The position numbers and the translations under genes are program-made. A stretch of DNA of 64,000 nucleotides. Source: Microbacteriaceae bacterium MWH-Ta3 (GTDB taxonomy: Bacteria; Actinomycetota; Actinomycetes; Actinomycetales; Microbacteriaceae). The first letter of the stretch is position 1. Each line of letters begins with the position of its first letter. Shown in pieces: positions 26,803-35,596 of this stretch. The stretch is taken from the NCBI GenBank assembly GCA_003053925.1, contig QBKD01000001.1, positions 1,116,001 to 1,180,000 of the forward strand, read 5' to 3'. The notes under the pieces are model-generated. The model did no database searches. It saw nothing but the letters and a program-made list of their open reading frames with translations, and was not told the DNA's origin.

Positions 26803-27062
26803 CCGATAACCGCTCTGACTGTGGCTGCGATTCGGCGCGACTGCGTATTGGCTTTGTCGTCGACCACGAATTGAACGCGGAGGAATGCGCCGAAGTTCGC
26901 GCTCACTGCGAAACGTGCGCGGAATGCGCCGAGGAACTTCGCGTGACCGCGACCATCACCGACAAGGTTCGCGATGCGTGCGCCGAATGCCCGCCCGAAG
27001 ATCTGAAGGCCAGGGTCTACGGCGCCGTGTCCGAAAAAATCGGCAAGCCCCTGCAGTTCTAA
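26799..27062 (+). CDS. rsrA: Zinc-binding redox anti-sigma factor (RsrA type)
   Basis: 87 aa. The ZAS motif H-x3-C-x2-C is present in AHCETCAEC, with an upstream Cys pair (CGCD) near residue 9 and an extra Cys pair later (DACAEC). Small anti-sigma factors of this kind bind the cognate ECF sigma when reduced and release it when the thiols oxidise and zinc leaves. It is coupled to the sigma gene by an ATGA overlap. Confidence 0.9.
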   Translation: MTDNRSDCGCDSARLRIGFVVDHELNAEECAEVRAHCETCAECAEELRVTATITDKVRDACAECPPEDLKARVYGAVSEKIGKPLQF

Positions 27063-27066
27063 GGGC

Positions 27067-28308
27067 TTACGCGCCCAACAATTGCCGGCCCCAATCTTCG
27101 CCCGCGGCCAGTCCGCGGGGAACCGCGAAGAAACCACCGCCAAAGTTTTGCACGTAGTCATTCATTCGATCCGACGCGGCCATCGCGTTCTGCATGGGGA
27201 CGAACTGGTCCGTCAGGCTGCGTTGGAACGAGACAAAAAGCAGCCCGGCGTCGAGGCGACCGATGGCGTCCACGCCATTCGTGTAGTTATAGGCCCGTCT
27301 CAAAATTTTGTGGCCGTTATTTCGATCGGGATGGGCCAATGCCATGTGGGAATCAGGCGCGATCGCACGATCCCCGGTGGATGTTCGTGCGGCAAAATCG
27401 GCCGTTGTGCGTTCGTCGCCGCCACTCAATGGTGCCCCAGTTCCCTTGGTGCGCCCAAAAACCATTTCCTGTTCGCCCAGTGCAGCCCTGTCCCAGGTTT
27501 CAATATCGAACCGGAATAGGCGCACAGCCGCGTACGTTCCGCCGGCCATCCACGTGGGCGAATCGACTGACCACAGGTGTGATGAAGTTTCGGCGGAGTC
27601 GGTGGTGGCCAAATTGGCAGTTCCGTCCTTGAACCCCAAAAGGTTTCGAGGCGTTTCTGTTGATGCGCGATTGCTGGGTGCCCCGCTGAATCCGGCGCGG
27701 ATCCATAACGGCGTCGCTGTGCCCTTTGCCACTCGAATGAGATTGCGCAGGGCGTGATAGGCCACCTGATCGTCGTCGGCGCAAATTTGCAGCAGGATGT
27801 CGCCTCCGACGTACTCGGGTACAGGCTGGTCCTTGGCGAAAGTGGGCATCGGCACCAAACCCGAGGGTCGGTGCGCGGCAAGTCCAAAGCGGCCGTCGAA
27901 CAGCGAATCTCCATACCCGATTGTCACCGTGAGGTTGCTGGGGGGCAGGTCGAGGGTTTCGCCCGTGTCGTCCGGCGGCGCCTCGGGAATGCCGTCGACA
28001 GCACCGATGGGTCCCGCACCATGGCCTTGGGTCATGCGTTCGGCCGCGCGGCTCCACTCCGCCAGCATGTCGCGCAGCGCGGTGGCGTCTGTTGATGTCA
28101 CCGCAAATGTGGCCAGGTACGCGCGTTCTTGAAGGGCGTCGGTGATGCCCGATTGATGTTCCCCGCGGAATGGAAGTGCCGTTCCACCAACCGACCGCAG
28201 TGCCGACTGCACTCCCAAGGAATACGCCACGGGGTACGTTCCCACGGCGCCCACCGCAAAGGCGCCGGCTGTCGCGCCGATCAGTCCACGCCGCGAGATT
28301 TCCACCAT
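27067..28308 (-). CDS. efeB: Deferrochelatase/peroxidase EfeB (DyP family, Tat-exported)
   Basis: 413 aa. Twin-arginine signal EISRRGLIGATAGAFAVG at the N-terminus; DyP signature GFKDGTAN with catalytic Asp; a C-terminal His in the DSHMALAHPDRN region is a candidate haem ligand. It is the third gene of efeUOB and is thought to oxidise Fe(II) or extract iron from haem outside the membrane for import through EfeU. It follows efeO by 5 nt. Confidence 0.92.
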   Translation of the reverse strand: MVEISRRGLIGATAGAFAVGAVGTYPVAYSLGVQSALRSVGGTALPFRGEHQSGITDALQERAYLATFAVTSTDATALRDMLAEWSRAAERMTQGHGAGPIGAVDGIPEAPPDDTGETLDLPPSNLTVTIGYGDSLFDGRFGLAAHRPSGLVPMPTFAKDQPVPEYVGGDILLQICADDDQVAYHALRNLIRVAKGTATPLWIRAGFSGAPSNRASTETPRNLLGFKDGTANLATTDSAETSSHLWSVDSPTWMAGGTYAAVRLFRFDIETWDRAALGEQEMVFGRTKGTGAPLSGGDERTTADFAARTSTGDRAIAPDSHMALAHPDRNNGHKILRRAYNYTNGVDAIGRLDAGLLFVSFQRSLTDQFVPMQNAMAASDRMNDYVQNFGGGFFAVPRGLAAGEDWGRQLLGA

Positions 28309-28313
28309 AATGA

Positions 28314-29429
28314 CTACTTGATCAGTGCTGCGGCCAGGCCCGCGAGCGGCTCGGAGACTGATTCGACAAGCGCGGCGAGTTTCGCAACCTCGTCGGTGGT
28401 GAGTTCGGTGTACAGAACGAAGCCGTTGCCCGAACGGTGTACGTCCAGTTCCGCATTCAAGGCAGCGAATGCGGCATCAAGGTCCGCCAGCAACTCGGGG
28501 TCGTTCGCGGCCAGCACGTCGCGGGTAACATCGAGAACGGTCTGTGCGCCAAAAATGTTCGCCTCAAAATCCCACAGATCGGTGTGAGAATAGCGTTCCT
28601 CTTCGCCCGTGACCTTGCCGGTCGCAACTTCATCCAGAAGTTCTTTCGCGCCGTTGCCCATTTGCGTGATGGTCAATTCCACAGTGCCAATTCGCTCGAC
28701 AAGGTCGCGGGTATCGGCTACCAACTGTTCGGCCAGGGCGGCAGATGTGCCATCCAGGCCCGTTATCCACAACTGCTTTTCCAGCGCGTGCCAACCGGTC
28801 CACGGGGTGCCCTCGGGAAGATCGCCTTCGCGGGCGTCGATTTTCGGATCAATGTCGCCAAATGATTCCGCCACGGGCTCGATGCGTTCCCAATGCACTC
28901 GCGTTGGTGCGTACAGCGCACGCGCCAGTTCCTCGTCGCCGGCGGTAACGGCCGCAGCGAATTCGCTCGTTTTCTGCTGCAGAATCTCGGCCTCGCTGAG
29001 CACGAACGCCGTGTAATCGGCAATCGCCTTCTCGACCGTGGGGTCGGTTTCTACGGCGGCGTTCGAGGCCGTCACGGTCAGTTCGCCACGCAAGGGTTCG
29101 CCACCGTCCATTTGCTCGCACGAATACGTGTACGCGCCCTCTGACAGTTCGACAGTAAGTTCGCGGCTGAGTCCCGCGGTGATGTTCTCCACCTCGGACA
29201 CAATTCCGCCGTCGTTCGTGCGCAAAATATAAAATTCTGCCGTGGTGTCACCCACGTTCGTAATGGCAAAAGTGGTGACTCCCGCGATAACCGTGGTTTG
29301 CGACAGCTCGCACGTCGAGGCGTCTTGCGTAACGGCGACACGGGTATCGGCCTCGATTGGAGCGCAGCCTGCCAGCGTGGCAATCAATGCGCCGGCGGCT
29401 GTGACCGCACGAAGCGTGCGAATGTACAT
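28314..29429 (-). CDS. efeO: Iron uptake lipoprotein EfeO (cupredoxin plus imelysin-like M75 domain)
   Basis: 371 aa from the ATG at 29429 (AGAAGG 8 nt upstream). Lipobox LAGC ends the signal peptide. Residues about 30-125 form a cupredoxin-like domain with a Cys (TYSCEQMDGG); about 140-371 is the M75/imelysin-like domain with the HxxE metal motif in VHWERIEP. EfeO captures iron for the EfeU permease. It is encoded between efeU and efeB. Confidence 0.93.
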   Translation of the reverse strand: MYIRTLRAVTAAGALIATLAGCAPIEADTRVAVTQDASTCELSQTTVIAGVTTFAITNVGDTTAEFYILRTNDGGIVSEVENITAGLSRELTVELSEGAYTYSCEQMDGGEPLRGELTVTASNAAVETDPTVEKAIADYTAFVLSEAEILQQKTSEFAAAVTAGDEELARALYAPTRVHWERIEPVAESFGDIDPKIDAREGDLPEGTPWTGWHALEKQLWITGLDGTSAALAEQLVADTRDLVERIGTVELTITQMGNGAKELLDEVATGKVTGEEERYSHTDLWDFEANIFGAQTVLDVTRDVLAANDPELLADLDAAFAALNAELDVHRSGNGFVLYTELTTDEVAKLAALVESVSEPLAGLAAALIK

Positions 29430-29434
29430 GGTGG

Positions 29435-30295
29435 TTAGACCTTCTCTGAGACGGGTGTTTCCCGTTGCGTCGAACGATTTCGTGTGAAAAGCCAGATGGC
29501 GAAGATGACGTATCCCGCCCATGCCACGGCTTCCAGCCAACTGGTTTGAGGGCTGAAGTTGAAAATTCCCTTGGCCAGTGCGCCAACCCACGTATCGACC
29601 GAGAATGAGTCGGAGACATCGAAGAGCAGGTCGTTCAGGCCGGGCAATACTCCCGCTTCCTGGAGGTCATGAATGCCATACGACAGGACGCCTGCGGCCA
29701 CAAAGATCAGAAAATAGCTGGTGATGCTGAAAAATTTGCCGATATTGATGCGCAAGGCCTGCGAATACAGCGCCCAGCCAATGACCGCGGCGAGGGCAAC
29801 GCCCAACAGGAAACCAATTGTTGGTTCGAGGGTCGAACTGGCGGCATTGACGGTACTGAAGAAGAACAACGCACTTTCGAGTCCCTCGCGGGCCACCGCG
29901 ACAAAAGCCATGAGTGCGACCGTTGCAACACCTGTTTGTACTGCCGTGTCCAGTTTGCTGTGGAGCTCGGTTTTCATTTTCTTGCCGGTGTCGCGCATCC
30001 AGATGATCATCCAGGTCACAAGGCCGACGGCGATGATCGACATCACGCCACCAAAGATCTCCTGTGCGGTGAACGTGTTCAGCAGCGAGAAGCGGGTGTA
30101 CGTCAAGAGTGCGCCGAATCCCAGACTGAGCACAATTGCCGCTACGACGCCCAACCACACCCATCGAATTTTGCTACGCCGTTCCGTGCGCACCAAGTAA
30201 CTCAACAAAATGGTGACCACGAGTGCCGCTTCGAGCCCTTCGCGAAGGCCGATGAGGAGATTAGATATCACGATGTGCGCCCGCGCTGAGGGCAC
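29435..30295 (-). CDS. efeU: Ferrous iron permease EfeU (FTR1 family)
   Basis: 286 aa from the GTG at 30295; a GTG at 30271 is an alternative. Seven hydrophobic helices with two REGLE iron-binding motifs (LREGLEAALV near the start, AREGLESALFF near 130). It imports iron across the cytoplasmic membrane. TACCTT ends 7 nt before the GTG at 30295 on the minus strand, supporting a leaderless start there. A DtxR/IdeR box lies directly upstream. Confidence 0.92.
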   Translation of the reverse strand: MPSARAHIVISNLLIGLREGLEAALVVTILLSYLVRTERRSKIRWVWLGVVAAIVLSLGFGALLTYTRFSLLNTFTAQEIFGGVMSIIAVGLVTWMIIWMRDTGKKMKTELHSKLDTAVQTGVATVALMAFVAVAREGLESALFFFSTVNAASSTLEPTIGFLLGVALAAVIGWALYSQALRINIGKFFSITSYFLIFVAAGVLSYGIHDLQEAGVLPGLNDLLFDVSDSFSVDTWVGALAKGIFNFSPQTSWLEAVAWAGYVIFAIWLFTRNRSTQRETPVSEKV

Positions 30296-30301
30296 CCTTT
30301 C

Positions 30302-30320
30302 TAAGGTAAGGCTACCCTAA
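30302..30320. promoter_or_regulatory. DtxR/IdeR iron box of the efe operon
   Basis: TAAGGTAAGGCTACCCTAA matches the 19-bp consensus TTAGGTTAGGCTAACCTAA at 16 positions. It sits just upstream of the efeU start and over its likely promoter, so Fe(II)-loaded DtxR/IdeR should repress efeUOB when iron is plentiful. Confidence 0.85.
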
Positions 30321-30374
30321 GCGCGTGCCTGTGTCCACCGCTCGTATGCGCGCCTCCGTGTGGCCCAGAAACGA

Positions 30375-30409
30375 CGAAGGGGCCAACCTAACCTCGGCTG
30401 GCCCCTTCG
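30375..30409 (-). terminator. Terminator after kgd
   Basis: An 11-bp stem (CGAAGGGGCCA with TGGCCCCTTCG) with a 13-nt loop lies 17 nt beyond the kgd stop and separates kgd from the efe promoter on the same strand. A short T-rich stretch follows on the minus strand. Confidence 0.75.
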
Positions 30410-30425
30410 GGAGACGTACGGTGAT

Positions 30426-33400
30426 TTAAGCGAATGCACCGTTCATGACGGCGGCATGTTCCTCGGCGGAACGTTTCGAGGATCCCGCAGCGGGTGATGC
30501 CGACGCCGGACGCGAGACGACGCGCACGGCAATGCCTAGACGACGCAGCTCGAGTGCGATGAACGGCCATGCGCCCTGGTTTTCCGGTTCGTCCTGTACC
30601 CACACGAGCTCCGCACCCGCGTGACGAGCCAATACAGCCCGAAGTTCGGACTCGGGGAAGGGATAGAACTGTTCCATGCGCACAAGGGCAACATCCGTGC
30701 GACCGTTCTTCTCGCGCTCGGCCAGCAGGTCGTAGTGGATCTTGCCGGAGTGCAGCACAATTCGGGTGGCGTTCGACACCGTCGGGTCGTCGAGCACGGG
30801 CTCGAATCGTCCCTGTGTGAAGTCGGTCACCGAGCTGGTGGCGCCGCGCAAGCGCAGCATCGCCTTGGGCGTGAACACAATCAGCGGACGCTGCGGACGC
30901 GAATATGCCTGGCGACGCAGCAGGTGGAAATACGATGCCGGCGTCGAGGGCCGCGCGATCGTCATGTTGTTTTCCGCCGCCAACTGCAGGAACCGTTCGA
31001 TTCGAGCCGACGAGTGGTCGGGGCCTTGGCCCTCGTAACCGTGCGGAAGCAGCAGGACAACGCCCGAATTCTGGCCCCATTTTTGCTCGGACGACGAAAT
31101 GAATTCGTCAATCACCGTCTGGGCGCCGTTGGCAAAGTCACCGAACTGGGCTTCCCACAGCACGAGAGCATCGGGGTTACCGACCGAGTAGCCGTATTCG
31201 TAGGCCATCGCCGCGTATTCACTGAGCAATGAGTCGTAAATCCAGAATCGAGCCTGGTTCTCGGACAAGTTCAACAGCGGCAGCCATTCCTGACCGTTTA
31301 CGCGGTCGTGGAACACGGCGTGGCGCTGCACGAAGGTTCCGCGTCGGGCATCCTGGCCGGCAAAACGAACCTTCTTGCCTTCCAGCAGCAACGATCCCAG
31401 CGCAAGAATTTCGCCGAAGCCCCAGTCGATGTCGCCGTTACGGCTCATGTCCACGCGCTTCTGCAGCAACTGCTGCAGCTTCTGGTGAACGGTGAAGCCC
31501 GCGGGCGGGTTGCCGTGCGAATCACCGATGCGGTGCACGACGGACACATCGACACCGGTCGACTCCGGGTGAGCCTGAATGGCCGAGGCCGAATGCGTTC
31601 CGGACGACGATACCTCGGGCATTGCGCCCGTCTGTGCGGCGTGCGTGTCTGCAAACGCCGTTTCCAGCAGCGACAGGAAGTTGGCTTGCGCCTGGTCGTA
31701 TTCGTCCTGCGTGATGTCGCCACGGCCCACGAGGTTCTCGGCGTACAAGGTGCGGACCGAACGCTTCGCCTCAATGAGGTTGTACATCAACGGCTGCGTC
31801 ATCGAGGGGTCATCGCCCTCATTGTGGCCACGGCGGCGATAGCACACGAGGTCGATGACCACATCGTGCTTGAACTTCTGGCGGTAGGCCACGGCCAGTT
31901 TCGCGACGCGCACTACGGCCTCGGGATCGTCGCCGTTCACATGGAAAATGGGCGCCTGGATGGTCTTCGCCACATCGGTGGAGTACACCGACGTACGCGA
32001 ATCCTTGGGCAGCGTGGTGAATCCCACCTGGTTGTTGACGACCACATGGATCGTGCCACCGGTGCGGTAACCGCGCAGCTGAGCCATCTGTAGGGTCTCG
32101 ATCACGACACCCTGTCCGGCCATTGCGGCGTCACCGTGCACAAGAATCGGCAGGACGGTAAACGATGCGATGGGCTTGAAATCCTGCTTGGCGCGCACAA
32201 TGCCCTCGAGCACGCCGTTGACGGCCTCTAGGTGCGACGGGTTGGCGGCCAGGTAGACGGGAATCTTCTGGCCCTTTGCCGTGACAAATTCGCCGCGCGT
32301 TCCCAGGTGATACTTCACATCGCCCGAACCCTGCACGTTCGATGTGTCCGTTGTTCCCTCGAATTCGCGGAAAATCTGACCGTAAGTCTTGCCCGCAATG
32401 TTCGCCAACACGTTCAGACGACCGCGGTGGGCCATGCCGATGGCGACCTCGTCGAGCTCAAAATCGGCCGCATCTTGGATGATTTCGTCCAGCAACGCGA
32501 TGACGGATTCGCCGCCCTCCAACGAGAAGCGCTTCTGTCCCACGTACTTGGTCTGCAGGAAGGTTTCAAATGCCTCGGCCTGGTTAAGCTTGCCCAGAAT
32601 GCGCATCTGCTCGTCGTGTGTGGGCTTCTGGTAGGGCTTCTCGATGCTCTCTTGGAACCATTGGCGCTGCGCTGGGTCCTGGATGTGCATGTATTCAACA
32701 CCGACCGTACGGCAGTACGAGTCGCGCATAAGTCCCAGAACCTCGCGCAACAGCATGGTGCGACGGCCCGTGAGGCCACCCACCACAAATTGGCGATCGA
32801 GATCCCAGAACGTCAGGCCGTGCGATTCGATATCGAGGTCGGGGTGCGAGCGCTGGCGGTATTCCAAAGGGTCGATATCGGCCATGAGGTGGCCGCGAAC
32901 GCGGAAGGCATTAATGAGTTCCTGAACGCGCGCCGTCTTGTTGATGGTCGACGCGTCGTCCACGTGAATGTCCTGCGCCCAGTGAATGGGGACGTAGGGG
33001 ATACGCAGTGCGGCGAAAATTTCTTCGTAGAAATTGCTGCCACCGATAAGGAATTCGTGGACGATCTTGAGGAACTCGCCCGAACCCGCACCCTGAATGA
33101 CGCGGTGGTCATAGGTTGAGGTCAGCGTGATCGTCTTCGAAATACCCAGGTCGGACAGCGTCTGCTCCGAGGCGCCCTGGAATTGTGCGGGATACTCCAA
33201 CGCACCGGCTCCGATGATGCAGCCCTGTCCGCGCATCAGGCGCGGGACCGAGTGCACGGTTCCAATGCCACCGGGGTTCGTCAGTGACACGGTATTGCCC
33301 TGGAAATCATCGGCGGTCAACTTGTTGCCGCGAGCGCGGATGACGACGTCCTCGTATGCCGACAGGAAGTCGGCGAACGTCATCTGTTCGGCCTTCTTGA

Positions 33401-34124
33401 TTCCGGGGACCAACAGCGCACGAGTTCCGTCGGGCTTGGGGATATCGATGGCAAGACCCAAATTGATGTGTGCGGGCGTAACCACCGCGGGCTTGCCCTC
33501 GGGCTCGTCGTAGAAAACGTTTTGGCTGGGGAACTGCTTCAGCGCCTTGACCATCGCCCACCCAATGATGTGGGTGAACGACACCTTGCCGCCGCGCGTT
33601 CGACGCAGGTGGTTGTTGATGACGATGCGGTTATCGATCATCAGTTTCGCGGGAATGGTGCGAACGCTGGTGGCGGTGGGAACGGTCAACGACGCATCCA
33701 TGTTCGCAGCCAACGCCTTGGGCATCCCCTTCAGGATGGTGACCGTGTCTTCGGCGTCGCTTTCGCTCGCGGGAACATTAGCGGCAGGAGCCTGGGCGGG
33801 AATAGGTGCGCTCTGTGGCAGCGCCGACGTTGTGCGAGCTGCGGGCTGAGCGCCGGGTTCCATCGTGGGCAGCACGCCGGTGGCGTTGGGAGTGTCCGCA
33901 ACGGGCGGTGCGGAGGCTGCTGCGGGCGCGGCCGGAACGGCTCCGGCCGGTCGCGCCAGGCCCTTGCGTGCCGCATATGCCTCGAGCGTGGGCCACCAGC
34001 TGGCCGCAACGGCCGCGGGGTCCGCAACCCAGGTCTCGTACATTTCTTCGACGAGCCATTCGTTTGCGCCGAAATCCTCGGCGTCGGAGGAGTTGGTTAC
34101 CGTTTCGGACACCGTGCTCTTCAC
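30426..34124 (-). CDS. kgd: Multifunctional 2-oxoglutarate decarboxylase/dehydrogenase E1-E2 fusion
   Basis: 1232 aa. A short N-terminal E1-type helix segment (WLVEEMYETWVADP), an Ala/Pro linker, an E2-type acyltransferase domain (about 105-335, with DHRVIQGAGSGEF) and a full thiamine-diphosphate E1 domain (about 370-1232, including HGDAAMAGQGVV and the cofactor segment VVVNNQVGFTT). This fused form is characteristic of Actinobacteria and links the TCA cycle between 2-oxoglutarate and succinyl-CoA or succinate semialdehyde. The start is uncertain: GTG 34124 or GTG 34112. A TAGGCT -10 candidate (34174-34179) gives a leader of about 43 nt. Confidence 0.95.
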   Translation of the reverse strand: MKSTVSETVTNSSDAEDFGANEWLVEEMYETWVADPAAVAASWWPTLEAYAARKGLARPAGAVPAAPAAASAPPVADTPNATGVLPTMEPGAQPAARTTSALPQSAPIPAQAPAANVPASESDAEDTVTILKGMPKALAANMDASLTVPTATSVRTIPAKLMIDNRIVINNHLRRTRGGKVSFTHIIGWAMVKALKQFPSQNVFYDEPEGKPAVVTPAHINLGLAIDIPKPDGTRALLVPGIKKAEQMTFADFLSAYEDVVIRARGNKLTADDFQGNTVSLTNPGGIGTVHSVPRLMRGQGCIIGAGALEYPAQFQGASEQTLSDLGISKTITLTSTYDHRVIQGAGSGEFLKIVHEFLIGGSNFYEEIFAALRIPYVPIHWAQDIHVDDASTINKTARVQELINAFRVRGHLMADIDPLEYRQRSHPDLDIESHGLTFWDLDRQFVVGGLTGRRTMLLREVLGLMRDSYCRTVGVEYMHIQDPAQRQWFQESIEKPYQKPTHDEQMRILGKLNQAEAFETFLQTKYVGQKRFSLEGGESVIALLDEIIQDAADFELDEVAIGMAHRGRLNVLANIAGKTYGQIFREFEGTTDTSNVQGSGDVKYHLGTRGEFVTAKGQKIPVYLAANPSHLEAVNGVLEGIVRAKQDFKPIASFTVLPILVHGDAAMAGQGVVIETLQMAQLRGYRTGGTIHVVVNNQVGFTTLPKDSRTSVYSTDVAKTIQAPIFHVNGDDPEAVVRVAKLAVAYRQKFKHDVVIDLVCYRRRGHNEGDDPSMTQPLMYNLIEAKRSVRTLYAENLVGRGDITQDEYDQAQANFLSLLETAFADTHAAQTGAMPEVSSSGTHSASAIQAHPESTGVDVSVVHRIGDSHGNPPAGFTVHQKLQQLLQKRVDMSRNGDIDWGFGEILALGSLLLEGKKVRFAGQDARRGTFVQRHAVFHDRVNGQEWLPLLNLSENQARFWIYDSLLSEYAAMAYEYGYSVGNPDALVLWEAQFGDFANGAQTVIDEFISSSEQKWGQNSGVVLLLPHGYEGQGPDHSSARIERFLQLAAENNMTIARPSTPASYFHLLRRQAYSRPQRPLIVFTPKAMLRLRGATSSVTDFTQGRFEPVLDDPTVSNATRIVLHSGKIHYDLLAEREKNGRTDVALVRMEQFYPFPESELRAVLARHAGAELVWVQDEPENQGAWPFIALELRRLGIAVRVVSRPASASPAAGSSKRSAEEHAAVMNGAFA

Positions 34125-34238
34125 TCTCCATCATTGAGAAAACGTGATTGAGCGCACGCAGCGCTTCGCGTCTAGCCTACCCACCATGTTTCCGCGCAAC
34201 GGACAGATTCTGCAAAGTTTCACATTTATACTGGGGAC

Positions 34239-34301
34239 ATGGACGGTTCCGATAGTTACACGCCCCACAACGTCGCGCAACGATGCGGTGATGGGGCGTG
34301 A
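34239..34301 (+). CDS. 20-residue leader ORF upstream of CNNM gene
   Basis: ATG at 34239 opens 20 codons (MDGSDSYTPHNVAQRCGDGA) and ends with TGA at 34299-34301, overlapping the GTG of the next gene as GTGA. A TATACT -10 candidate (34227-34232) ends 6 nt before the ATG, so this ORF would be the first thing translated on a leaderless mRNA. The downstream gene lacks its own ribosome binding site, which suggests translational coupling. Expression of the peptide is inferred. Confidence 0.5.
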   Translation: MDGSDSYTPHNVAQRCGDGA

Positions 34302-35596
34302 ACGAGTGGATTCTGCTGGCGATTGGCCTGCTTCTCACGCTGGGAACCGGCGTGTTCGTCGCCAGCGAGTTTGCGTTGGTGTCGCTGGATCGTGCCGATC
34401 TGGAATCACGACGCACGGCCGGTGAAACGGGTCACGGTCCCACCATTCGGGCGCTGACTCGAACCTCGACCCATTTGTCGTCGGCTCAGTTGGGCATCAC
34501 GCTGACCACCCTGCTGACCGGCTGGACAATGGAACCAGCTCTCACGTCGCTGTTATCTCCTGTTCTCATCGAGTGGGGCGTGCCGGCAGGGCTCGTGGAG
34601 TTCCTTGGTGCAACGATTGCCATTACGTTGGCGACCCTGCTGTCGATGGTCGTCGGCGAGCTGGCGCCGAAAAATATGGCAATCGCCGAACCGCGCGCAG
34701 TGGCAAAAGTCGTGGTTCCGCTCCAGTTGGCGTTCTCGTGGATCTTCCGTCCCATCATCAGCATGCTCGTGCAATCCGCCAATCTATTGGTGCGAGCGTT
34801 GGGCGTCGAGCCCAAAGAAGAACTCTCGTCGGCGCGTACCGCCGAAGAACTGGCCTCGGTGGTCCGCCACTCGACTCTGCACGGTGGCCTTGAGCATGAC
34901 ACCGCGACGCTCTTGTCGAAGGCCATTTCCTTCTCGGAACACCAGGCTCAAGACATCATGACGCCACGGCCGCGCTTGGCGACGGTCAAGCGTGGCGACA
35001 CCGCAGACGCCATCATCGAGCTCACGCGCAAGACGGGATACTCGCGTTTTCCGGTAATCGGGGAGAACTCCGATGATGTGACGGGCGTCGTGCACGTAAA
35101 GCAGGCGGTGGCGGTTCCGCGCGACCGTCGTGCCGAGGTTCCCGCCAGTGCGCTTCAAACCGACGCCCTCCGTGTGCCCGAAACGATGGCTCTTGATGAT
35201 TTGCTCGCGGAACTGCGTGCCCGTGGCTACCAAATGGCCATCGTGGTCGATGAATACGGCGGAACCGCAGGTGTGGCCACGCTCGAAGACCTCATCGAGG
35301 AGTTGATTGGCGAAGTCAGCGATGAACACGATCGCGCAAAGGCTGATGTCGTGCGCGGGCGCAACTGGTTGACGTTCCCCGCAAGTCTGCGCCCCGACGA
35401 ATTGGCCGAACGTGCGGCGGTTGAGGTGCCCGATGACGGACCCTGGGAAACCGTTGGAGGTTTCTTGCTGTCCCTGCTGGGACGCATCCCCGACGTGGGC
35501 GATAGCGTCGAGGCCTGTGGCGGAGTGTTTCTGATTGAACGCATGGACGGTCGTCGAATCGATCGAGTGCGCTTTACGCCCAAGGAGGTGGACTGA
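34298..35596 (+). CDS. CNNM/CorC-type hemolysin-like transporter (DUF21-CBS-CorC)
   Basis: 432 aa from the GTG at 34298. Residues about 1-190 form the CNNM (DUF21) membrane domain with four hydrophobic segments; two CBS domains follow (about 205-330, including QDIMTPRPRLATVKRGD and VVDEYGGTAGVATLEDLIEELIGE); residues about 345-425 are the CorC/HlyC C-terminal domain. Such proteins are linked to magnesium or cobalt efflux and magnesium homeostasis. It is followed directly by a paralogue with TGATG overlap. Confidence 0.88.
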   Translation: MNEWILLAIGLLLTLGTGVFVASEFALVSLDRADLESRRTAGETGHGPTIRALTRTSTHLSSAQLGITLTTLLTGWTMEPALTSLLSPVLIEWGVPAGLVEFLGATIAITLATLLSMVVGELAPKNMAIAEPRAVAKVVVPLQLAFSWIFRPIISMLVQSANLLVRALGVEPKEELSSARTAEELASVVRHSTLHGGLEHDTATLLSKAISFSEHQAQDIMTPRPRLATVKRGDTADAIIELTRKTGYSRFPVIGENSDDVTGVVHVKQAVAVPRDRRAEVPASALQTDALRVPETMALDDLLAELRARGYQMAIVVDEYGGTAGVATLEDLIEELIGEVSDEHDRAKADVVRGRNWLTFPASLRPDELAERAAVEVPDDGPWETVGGFLLSLLGRIPDVGDSVEACGGVFLIERMDGRRIDRVRFTPKEVD

